Positions 1 through 12,000 of a stretch of DNA of 64,000 nt are shown here, piece by piece. The stretch's first letter is position 1. Each line of letters begins with the position of its first letter. The stretch spans positions 77,763,821 through 77,827,820 of the forward strand of contig NC_092346.1 of assembly GCF_963676685.1 (NCBI RefSeq), written 5' to 3'. The DNA comes from Mytilus edulis. Taxonomy: Eukaryota; Mollusca; Bivalvia; Mytilida; Mytilidae. The notes beneath the pieces were generated by a model, which was not told the DNA's origin, did not search any database, and saw only the letters and a program-made list of their open reading frames with translations. The translations under genes and the position numbers were made by a program.

Positions 1-52
1 AGCTATATGTAATGGTAAACATTGACTATTATATGGGTCTTTTTGTAATACC
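1..52 (-). CDS. CDC16: CDC16 exon 9, cut by the window edge
   Basis: It begins after a pyrimidine-rich tract and CAG (53-55). It completes a Met codon and encodes VLQKDPYNSQCLPLHIA, matching the CDC16 segment with core KDP...CLP.HI. It runs off the left end without a donor. Confidence 0.88.
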
Positions 53-3000
53 CTGAAAAAAAAGATATAATTATGTTTGTACAGTATTTATGTATCATAC
101 AATTTCAACTCATATCAGCAACAACAAATAATAAATATTCTGCTTACTTGAATGTTGAAACAGTCTTGCATAAAATATTATGAAAGATATGAGAAAGACA
201 ACTTATAACATATATATTTAAGAATATTCTATTTTTGTTGGTTAATTAAATTGCATTATAATCTCCCTTGAATTAGCTCAAACCTCAGCTTTACTGATTA
301 AGAAGATAAAAAAATATCTCAAAACAATTTTTTAGACTCTATAACCTGTGTTTTAAATGAATATAAGTTCATTTTGTGTTGCTAGGTTGCTGTCACATTG
401 ACATATACCCACACTGATGTACCATTTCTGTACTACTACTTACATTGAAGTTATTTTAAAACATTCTCTAAAATCACAGTTATAATAATGTCTTTCTGAT
501 AAATTGACTATCACATCCATATTGTCTTTCAAAATATTTAATGAATCTGGTAATTTAAAATCTTTTGGCTTGTTATACTGAAAAAACAATACATCTTTAG
601 TACAAACTGTCATACATGTAACTCATAAATCCATATCAAATAACTTCTCCCACTCTTCTAGAATTACTTGTGCTTTTGCTAACAGCAGATTTTTCTGTGA
701 TTGAAAGTTTTATTCCCTGTACTTTGATCTATTATTTCTGTTTTGTTTTTCAACCTTCTATATATCAAGCCATGTAAAATTTAAATATCAGGTTATGAGT
801 TATTGTACTAATTCAGAAAAAAAAACCTGTTGATTTGTAGCAAATTTTATGCACAATTCCAATCTCCATAAGAACCAATGTTTTACATCTGTTTAAAGTA
901 AGGAATCTCTGTCATGGTCTTTCGTTTTTGTCTCAATTTGAACCAGTTTTTGTCCATTATGGAGATTTTGATCTCCAGATCAATATTTTGAGGTAAATCA
1001 GAATGGCAGTATTTCTAGATGTATTTTTTGGTTAAATAAGTGTTTTTGGATCTCTAGATGTTACATTTATTTTATATAAGTGTTGCAAGTTCTCTTAATG
1101 TTTAATTTGTAGTTAACATGTGTTTTATGGTCTCATGATGTTTATTTGTGGTTAGTGTGTAGGACCTCTGCCTCATTAAGAGTTTATTCCAGATTTTCTC
1201 TTGGTAGTATAACCTTTATACCTTGTTTTTAAATTCGAGTTATTCGTGCATTGCAGGCACTAGACAGTGTTAATTCATTGATTCCAATTTCTAATATTAT
1301 ATATATGTAATTCATACCTATCATCTTCATATTACCTTTTTTAATCTATTTTCATATAAAAATCTGACCAGTTCTATTTCATCTTCTGGACACTGCGATG
1401 ATAATGGAAGGGAATCCATTAGTTCTCGTTCTGTAAAATACAGATTAATTTATTATAATCAATTTAATCATTACAAAGTCCATGAGGTCAGTGAAGGAAA
1501 ACTACACGCTTTTCAAACATTATTTTCAATATTATTATATATAGAATTTAACCATACATTGTCTCGAAATATCAATGTTATTTGTACAAGGCTTAGAAAC
1601 AGTGTAGAAAGCAAGGCTGTGCCAAGCATTTCTACCTGTTTCGAGCCGAGTACAAATAACATTGATATTTCGAGACAATGTATGGTTATTCTTTATATAC
1701 TGCAACTCTTAAAACTGTTCTAAATGAAGCATTTAGGGTAAAAAACATCATTTCTTAATTTTCAACAGAAGATCTAAAATTTCTGCAAACCTGTATGTTT
1801 TATTGACGTCATAAATAAAACGCTACGGAAACATATTGTCAACATCAGACACAAGGTGATATACGGTCAGTGACTGTATATCACATATGAATATACGGTC
1901 AATGCAATTTGACTGCTCAAATAGCACAGCTGCAGTACATATTATTCTATTCCAGCTTAGAGAGAGTTATATTCAATATCTACTCTTCAGTATTATTTGT
2001 GATACATGTTCTATGTCTAGGATTTCCATGATGGAAGATATTTTAGGGAAAAATCAAAATACAGCACTAAAGTCTCAAACTCCAAATTCCATTTTAATCT
2101 GAATTTTATAACCCATTGATATACGTAACAGGATCTTCAAATTCCCTCGTAAATACAATGTAATACTGTTCATAAAATTGCATCAGGAACTGTTCTATCC
2201 ATCTATTTTGTCTAGATTGAGGTGCACATTCAAATCTATACTTCTTATTTTGATATGAGTCTTTTGTGAAGTTTGCCATTTGTAATCTGCTCATAGACAA
2301 ATTGATGATGATAAAGCCTGTTTATATTGAAATATTCCTAAAAAATATTCAGGTAAAAACTCAAAAATTGGATCATAAAGCGATGGTGTTGATGAACATT
2401 AGTTTAATAAAGGTGCTTAAAAAACAATATTCTTTTGATAACAACCTTCTTGAGCTGTTAGCATATGATGATTGACCAGCAAATCAAATGCTTCAAAACA
2501 ATAAACATCCTGACGCAGAGCCTCTCTGTAACATTCTACAGCTAAGTTTCTATTGTCCATAGCTTCATAAATCTTCCCTCGTAACAAATTTATTGAATGT
2601 TCTGTCTGAAAAAATTACAAAAGATGATTACAAATATCTAGAAAAAGATAGGTTAATACAATAAGATTGAACTGACAGGAGCTTTATAACAGTTTTCAGC
2701 CAATAAAACATTAAGACTGCACATGTTGACATGCCTTTCCTGCTTTACTGATTTTGATAGAATTTTATTTTGATAATCTTGAAGATCCAGGTCTTACTAC
2801 AGGTATAACATAAACTTTACATTATTAATGATCCATGAAAACAATATCAGCTTAGATAAAACCTGTTAGACAGGCATATAAACTATACATTTAGTCTTTA
2901 CACCATATATAGTTGACTTATTACTTATACTTAACTAAAGATCAGTTTATTTGGTTAATGAATAATGAAAACAAGGATATTTTGTACAAAATGTGTGCTT

Positions 3001-6000
3001 TCATAAAACAGAATAAAAAATACTCATAATTTATACCATTGTTTGTGTTTTCTGTGTATTTTTTTCTTTCTTAGTCTCATTTGGACAAGTTGTGCTAGGA
3101 GCTGCATCAAAATCCATATAATTTTGGCACACAAATTACTATGTCCTTTAAGTACCTGCCCTTGGTGACTACTACATTGGATAATTGCATATTAATCTTA
3201 TTTAAGTGCAATAGCCACGAGAAGGACTATTTTATAGTAATCCAGATTTGAGTATTAGTTTATGCTTGAGTTGTAAATTGTTTAAATATTCATAATTCTG
3301 TGTATTGTCTTGAGTGTCCTTTAAGCCCCTGTCCTTGGTGACTCCTGCATCTAATTTATATGAACACCAATACTACATGTATTTGTTCATATGCATTTGC
3401 CACGGGGAAGGACTTAACTCAAAAAGCTATTTTTATAATGGATGTGATGATGCTTCTGGTGTATGGTTGCTAAACACTAAACATAATGGTTTACAGGACT
3501 ACATGTAGTATTTACTCAATTTATATTTCATGTTTTTCATGTTTTTTTTTCTTGTGTATTGTCTATACATGTATTGCAATTGTTTAATATAAAAATCACT
3601 ATACTGCCTATGCCCATAATGGGTCCTCTATTGGAAACAAAATTTATCTTATCTTAACTTGTAGTATAAACTGAGAAATCGATCTATTCATGAAAACTTA
3701 ATGCTGACCAATTAACCATAAAAATTTGGTCAAGGTCAGAAGAATCCTGTCACATGGACATGAAGACCTTACATTTCATCCTTTACATCCAATATAGGTT
3801 ACCTTTTACATATATATGGTGTCTGTAGAAAGGAACTCAAGAAAACTTTGACCAATAAATTATGAGAATATGGGTTAATTGAATAATAGATGTATGATGT
3901 ACAATCCTTTTATACCCTCAAAACTTTGAAACAGATACCTGATATAATTCATAAATAAGTCAACATAACAAAATATAATTGTACATAAGAATTTTACCTC
4001 TTTCATAACCAAGTCAAAATGTGACTCATTAAAACTCTGTGTAAGTTGTCTCATATTGTTGTTTTCTACCAAATCAAGTATGTTTAACGCTTCCTGCCAT
4101 TCTTTACATTCATACTGAAATATAATCAAAGAGCTGAAGAGCTCTGAGGGAAAAGACGGCCATTGTTTCAATTTTTATGGGGGTATCTTTTGATAGTCTA
4201 CATACAAAGAATGAGCAAAAGAACAGCTAGAACATATAGAAAGGCTGACAATCATGAAACTAATTGTTGTTTATTGTTATTTCATTTCCTTAAGTCAAGA
4301 ATTCATCATAGAGACAATTTGGACCAATGAGATGATTGGGTCTGCACCTTCTAAATCAAAACATTTAATTAAGAATTGAATGCTTCTTTTTGTAAATTTA
4401 TTGGGGTGTAAAAGCGTTGACCGAGGTACATTTTGTATGAAGCGCGGAAGCGCTTCATTCTAAAAATGTACGCACGGTCAACGCTTTTACAACCCTATAA
4501 AGTTACAAAAAGAAGCATTCAATACTTATAATTACATTTTTTAGCTATGATCATGAAAACACGAATTTTATATATTTTATTATTTAATTCACCTGTGCAC
4601 TTTATTGTTGGAGCACGTGTTATCATGAGTGAAAAGTTGTATTGAGCAATGCAACTGCTTACGGAATAACATGTGATGTGCAGTTAGCCAATCAGAATAA
4701 AATATTATAATGAAACATACATCTTATGTAATTATTTAAAGTTGGGAGTTAAAAAATGTAATTATCTATAATTCAATTGAATTTAACAACTACTACAATA
4801 TATTTTAGAATTTTAATTATGTACAACTGAACGGCATGCTAAGACCATTCTCAATTTTTTGTGACAGTATTCTCAAGAAAGTGAGGACTGAAAAATCTAT
4901 TCAGTTTTAATTTTCCATTGATAAATTTCCCAGTTACAACTCTCATCACAGGGATACATGTACTTATAAAATCAAATATGATTGATATAAGCTGTGTGAA
5001 GTTTGTTTCCAGATCCCACATTTTGATATATCTGTAAAATTCATGAATAAATAGCTTTAAAAGCAATATTTAAAAAAAAAAGAAAAAAAAAAAAAAATGA
5101 CCACTACAATAATTATGTTGGTACGCAAAATCATTTTTTAATTGATGACTACTTATCATATATATACTTAATGTGACATTTTAAGTGTTCAGATACATTA
5201 ACTTTCATTTTAGTGGATTATTACTCATCAATTGAGGTGCCCCTTAATTGGAGAAAGATTCTAAAAACATAACTTTACAGAAAGAATGAAAAACTGCAGT
5301 TGCTCTCCTCAATCTCAATAGGTATAAACTACAAAAAGCAACATTTTCTTTTAAAATTTTTTTTTTTTTTAACCATTTCAATAATTATGTTGGTACACAA
5401 AATTTTTTTTATATAGAAGACTACTTATCATATACTAAATGTCACATTTAAAGTGTTCAGAAACATTTACTTTCATTTTAGTGTATAATTACTCATTAAT
5501 TGAGGTGCTTCTGAATTGGAGGAAGATTCTAAAAACAGAACTTTACAGAAACAATGAAAACTGCTGTTTCTCTCCCCATCTCATGTATCCCCATTGACAT
5601 TGTTTACCGCAAAAGTTGACCTACAAATTATCTGATTATAGCCTCAGATTAAAGCATGTTGGTGTGTGAATCATCTACACTACAGCAAACATCATTAGGT
5701 TTACATTTAACAAATACGGATTTTAAATTAGTATACAAATACTGTGAATGATTTTTATAATGAATAAAGGATATCCCTGTGTAGGTCGGCATTCCAACAA
5801 TGACGTCACTAGGTTAGATATATTTAGAATATTTCGTAATACTGATTTTTCCGGACTGTAAAAGAAACGTATATAGTGTAAAGGAAAGCTCAATATACGA
5901 TAATTTCACGAGATACAGAAGGGAAATGTGTAAAAAATGTATTTAAAGTCAATCTGTTCTCCTTGTCATCAATTTCAGTATGACATTTTGAGGGGGTTTC

Positions 6001-9000
6001 CAAACTATCAAAACAAAATGATTGACGTGAGGGAATGATACTCTGGCCAACCCAATTAGGGAATTGACAGCTTGAAGCCGTCTTTCCCCAAAAAACAGTT
6101 ATTTCATCCTTCATAAAACATCAAATAATATAAAATCTTCACAATAACAATAAGAAGCATCCTTCAAGGGTGTTTAAGATGAGTTGTGATCTGTGTGGAC
6201 TTCAGCTGATGGACATGCTGTACAGAAACATAGTTTTAGTGTAAGGTACTTGATTTTTTGGTTTTGGTTTTGAAAGTATTCTAAAACCATTGTAAACAAT
6301 GTCAAATGATGAGGAAACTAAAATTTAGTCCAATTTTCGGTTTATTAAATGCTTCTTTGCTAAAACAATAGAGACAGTTATGATCTTCCAGGCACACTAT
6401 CTACCAACAATGACCAAAGATTTGTTAAGATCCAATTTATTACTCAAAAGGTATTGTCAAAAAAGGAATGTTTCCAAATTTGTCAGTCTGTTTATTTGCA
6501 CTGTGACCTTGTCCTTCTATTCCAAAATCAATAAGTGCTTTGTTCAAAGGTGTATTTTCAAGTTAAATTGGTATAAGTTGTAGTCTGTTGAATGTATAAT
6601 TAATGAGCTCTCTCAGATGGAGCATTCCATTTAATTAAAATGACATTTTCATGGCTTGAAATGTATTTCACAGTATTGCAGGATATACTGTAGGAAACCT
6701 TTAAAACCATTTTACAAATGATTAATGCATATAAAAGTTTATTGAGATAGACTTACATGACATAAGGCTGCTAAATGGCGACATGAGGTATTTGTCTGAA
6801 AGAAAGTAAGTCAATATCAGTATTAAATGTATGTACCTGTATTTAAATTTATCACACATACTTTAGGCCACACCAATTTAATTTCTTGTTCTACGGATTT
6901 TTTGACTCCAAAAATTGGGGCGAGCGAGCGATTTGAAAATTTTAATAAAAAAATATTTAATTTACAAATTTTTGAGGCGAAGCTCAAAAAGTTAAGGCGA
7001 GCGATTATAAATTTTTTTTGTAAACATAAAATAGTAGGTTTTCACTATATTAAAACTTGATTTATCACTTGTACCTTGACATTTCTTTAATTTATGAAGT
7101 ATTTTTTCCCTGTTTAACAAGAAATAATCAGATAATTGAATAATTAAATTTGGTCTAGTATGTATGTGTGACTGACAATGAGACAATTCTCCATTAAGTC
7201 ATAATCATGTTCAGAACAACCCCTTAATGTTATTAATATCCCTTTTATGAGGGTCAATATAAGTTATAATATATTTTTTTGTAAAAACACTTTTAGTAGA
7301 AAAAGACTAAAATTTTCCCAAAAGAACTATAATATCTATATGGTACTTAAATGGTCAAAACATGAATTTTACTGGACTCAGGACTTTAACCATGTTAACA
7401 CATCAGTCTGCACCAAAAACTTTTTCAACTACTAGTCCGAATTAGACCAATATTCTGACATTTTTCTTATTTGTCCAAACAAAGTTTTGCAAAAACTTAC
7501 TAGTCTGAATGAAATTTTACTAGTCTGGGGCATCTGACTAGTGGCTAACGGTGCAGACTGACACATTTACATGTACTTTAACAGTTTAATATTATTCAGA
7601 ATAAGCGGACCCCTCTTTTAGAAAAGTTGTTTATAATTATAATGTATTTCTCCTCTTTTTGAGTAAAAAAATCTAAGTTTTCAAAGGTTTGTATTGTAGC
7701 ACTTAGTCTATACAAATCCTTAGTATTTCTATTTTCTTTTCTACAACAGTAAACATGGTAAAATGACCCCTTTAAGGCCATTGTCTGAGGGATAACCTGA
7801 TAATAACAAACATAGGTCAAAGTACGGACTATACACAGAGCTTTGATCCAGACCAAACAGCAAGCTATAAGGGACCACAACTTAGTATTGTACAAAATTC
7901 GAACAGGAAAACCAACGATCTAATTTATATTTCCGAACGGGAAAATACCACATCAACAAACGATAACTGCTGTACAACAGGTCCCTGAATCAATCAGGAC
8001 AGGCACAAACCTGCAGCAGTTATGACCGTCAGCATACATTACAATTGCAGTTGAAGGCAAATCCTTCAGAAGTTCTTTGTACTTTATTTTAACAACACAC
8101 ATTTTTTGATAGGGAATATAAGTCAGGGGGAAAGAAACCAATGTTTTGTTTTGTACAGGTATTCCCGCTGTTATATATTTTTATCGGAGCACTCCCACTC
8201 CACTCATGCTGAAACAAATATTCTCACAGATTTTTACAGTGTCGTGGGTGATTATAGGTTTAAAATCGTAATATAAATGTTATACTGTGATTTTAAAAAC
8301 AAATGTTGAGATCTTTTTATAATATTTACAAAAAAAAAAAAAAAAACGTGCAGGAACTGAACATGATTACAATTCCGGATGCGGGAAGCGGGAATATAAT
8401 AAAAATAAAAAAATTCTGTTTTGAAAAAAATAGGTGCGGGCGGGTCCGTCGAACAAGGAATTAAATTGGTGTGGCCTTAATGGTCTATTCTTCTCATAAT
8501 CAAAGAGCTGAAAGCTCTGAAGAAAAATGACGCCACTGTCTCTAATATTGGGATAGTTTTTATGCAAGTCTTGATTTTCACATACCGTAATTAGTTTAAC
8601 AATGCAACATGTCTCGTAAGCATATAATTGATATTCGTATATATGTGTGTGTGTGAAGTGAAGGTGACAACTGGCTGTTTTTTTAAGACAAATGAATAGG
8701 TCAAGACTACCTGAATTGTACAAATAAATACCGTAGAAAGGCTTGTATATTTCTCACTGGTACATAGTCTGAATCTGGGTCCGTTCGCGCCCACTCATGT
8801 TCGCCCCCTTTCACTTTCACACCCTAAATGTTCGCACCCAATCTTAATTGGTTTTGTGTTTAATAACTCTGTAAGCAAGTGTTTTCTTATAAGTATAATT
8901 GTTGTCATTGTCTCAAAATAAAGTGAGACGGCATTTTTATTTGTGTTGAATAAATCTTAATCATGTTTTGGATAGCGTATTGATAAAAATAATAATAATC

Positions 9001-12000
9001 CTTTCTAATTAAAGTGGTATTTTGTCAACATTTTATTTTGTGTTGAATAACTCTTAATCATGTTTTGGTTAGTGTATTGCTATAACTTTGTTTCATTGAC
9101 TTCTTTCAAAATGAAGTGAGATTCTGACTATGTTTTTTTCTGTGTGTTGAATAGATTTTATCATGTTTTGGTTATAATAGTGGATTGCTATATTTTGGTT
9201 CCTATATTTTATTGTTTCGTTGTTTCAGATCAAAGGGACCAAGCTGTTAAAAACAATTATCTTTTGTGTTTTTCCTTTAAAATCTTCAATGTTTTACTCA
9301 TACCAAGCTATAAATACATTCAGTATTTACACCAAAGCAATTTAAAACAACAATCATGATTTTCCAATTATTCAACTTGAATTTGAATTAAAATTGAGCG
9401 CGAATGAGTAGAGTGCGAACGGACCTTGGGTGCGAACGTGCGAGGTGCGAACCTGCAAGGTGCGAAAGTGTATTGGGCGCGAACAGACCTGATACCACAA
9501 AATATTAAGTAAATAATCTTTTTGTTACTGTCATCAAAGGTCTAATGAAACTCAGGTAATTTCAAACATTTGTCAAAGAATTCTAGTCAAACCGGCACCT
9601 GGTTAAATTGGCACCTGGACAAATCAGCACCTGGTTAAATCGACACCTGATATAGTCAATTCGTCACCCATGTTAAATATATATTTTAACAGTATTTTAA
9701 GCAAAAAGAGTAAAAATAAGTAAGGGGTTGCCAGAATTTTTTTCAGTATTTAAGCAAAAGGAGTTAAATACTAACTTTCACATTTTTGGGTGTTCATTGT
9801 ACATTTTGTATATATTTATTTTTCTCAACTAAATGACATTTTTGGTGTATTTTTAATGATATATATATGAGTAGTCAAAATAATTATTACGTCTGGCAAG
9901 GCTTTTTTAATTTTATTCTGGGACACCTTTCTATGACCGCAAGGCTATGTTCATTTTTTTCTGGGAGGCCTTCCTAAGAAACTTGAAAGCCTTCCTACGA
10001 ACTTCGTAGAAGACGTCACAGAAAAATAAATAAAATAACCTTGCCAGACGTCATAATTATTTGGACTAATACATGAGATATTGGATATTTTTATGCATTA
10101 TTTAAACCAGTTGAGCATTTTACAGGATTGTTTGTTTAATGCTTTTTAAACTTTACTGAAAAAAAAACACCTTAAATTTGCTTATTATTTGGCATGAAAG
10201 TTTGATTTATTGAAAGGGACTCATAGTTTTCCATTTTTTTTTAATAATTGTCTAATTGTTAAAACAACAGCTTGGGTAAGGGCTTCGTTGTTTACCTTTA
10301 TACACAACAACATAATTTCACTTTGGTTTCGTTGTTTACCGATAAACTGTATTGTTTAAGGTAAATAAAGAATTGAAGTTTACCTAAATACACAACAACA
10401 TATTCACTATGTACTTGGTAACAGTTATTAATTAATTGAATAGAAAATATTATAACAAATATTATTGGATGCCGAATTGACGTCAAATAGGTGCCGATTT
10501 AACCAGGTGCCGACTTGACTTGTACGTTTCAATTCCTCTGCGATCGTTTGCGGTATTTTCTTGAGAAAAACCTATTTTCCATCATCAAAGAGAAGAAGAA
10601 ACTGCTTGAAAATGATTCTGGAACGCTTCATGATTGTTAAAATAAGTTAAATTCACTCAAAAAACAATTTTAAAACTTGCGATGTTTAAACAGGAAGTTT
10701 CAAAAGCACGTGTAAAAAAAGAAATTAACCGGTGAGAGTGGAAATCCGTACATAACAGATATCACTATAGTACGACTTTGAAAGCAAAACAGTTCCATTG
10801 TAAAACAGTCTTTAATATACTTATCACATTAATGTTTGAAGGGTCTAAAGCTTATTCAAACCATAAAAGTCGGTATGAAACACCAAAACGGAATGAACAA
10901 TAACCGATTACGTTTTGTAGTTTAAAATTCTAAACTGGTTCCCGTCAAACTACAACACTTTGTCCGAGTGTAGTGGAATACAAGCAGAAACCAGTTAGTT
11001 TGTAAACTGGTTCCTGGCTGATTACTACACAATGACCTCTCATGCATAATTAATGATAACACAAGCAGATTCCAGTTTGTATAGAAAATAGTAAATACGA
11101 AACCAAGCGCGGTAGGCAGAGAAATGTAATGAAGTTCAGGTCGCCAGTAATGGAACAATGACTGCGTCATTTTCCAAAAATGTCCCATTTCATCCAAAAT
11201 CACTTAAATATAGTATACAACCTTTTTAATTGTATGTCATGCTGAAAGGCATAGGTAATGTATCTTGCTGAGAACAAATAACTCTTATTGTGAGGCACTC
11301 TCAAAGCTAACTTAGTTTCATGCCACAAGTCAAACTCGTGATTGTTCAGTTTAAATATATTTATCATCACCTAAAGGAATGAGTTACATGTAATAGTGTG
11401 AATACCTTATCTAATTTTTTGTTCCTGAGTAATCTTGAAGCTCTGTGATACTGTCCTGTCAGGTATAATGTTTGTGCATACCAGTATATATCATCAACAT
11501 TGCCTGTAATAAAAAATGTGTTTCAAATGACAAACTTAAGACCTCACAAATGTTTGTGTGACTTTTATTGGCGGGGTAATCATATTTTTTAGGTGTGGTT
11601 GGGGATGTTAATTCAAACATTACTAAATATTTATTGCTTTACAGTTATGAAAAATAGTGTTCATACATCCTAAATTGTTATGGAAATGCACAGATTTTTA
11701 CATTGTCACTGCATCATGCTGCATGGTAAGCAGGCAACAATCAATCAATAATGCTGGTAATATTAATTATTCAAATAATTTGTGATGGTGCAAAAACATG
11801 TTCAAAAGAAAATTGTTACTAAAAAACATACACCATACATTAACAAGAGGCTGTCACAACGACAGCAAACCAGATTTATTAATATTTATTTGTGTCCTGG
11901 CAATATCACAAGAACCATTACTGATGAATGGTGAAAGTGAAAATCGTCAATATCAAATTTGACCTCCATTTTGTCATCAGTATCAACATATTAAAATTTG

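Larger units (their letters stand above)
6865..8477. mobile_element. DNA-transposon-like element with about 30-bp inverted ends
   Basis: The left end AGGCCACACCAATTTAATT at 6865 is mirrored at the right end (AATTAAATTGGTGTGGCCT, ending at 8477). The match continues imperfectly through a CTTGTTC.ACGGA-type segment. No transposase frame is visible, so it is probably non-autonomous. It lies in CDC16 intron 3 and contains a smaller inverted-repeat element at 7403-7561. Its interior 7780-8130 resembles other dispersed mussel repeats with AACAGCAAGCTATAA and an ACAGG..CCTGA motif. Confidence 0.75.

Noticed and set aside
2106..2300. 64-codon minus-strand frame (ending REFEDPVTYINGL) between CDC16 exons 6 and 7
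   Set aside because: Exons 6 and 7 join in frame and match the family without it, it has no family match I know, and no phase-compatible acceptor was found. An alternative exon is not excluded.
8367..8794. Minus-strand frames of 118 and 67 codons
   Set aside because: They cover the end of the 6865-8477 element and flanking sequence. No domain and no splice context.
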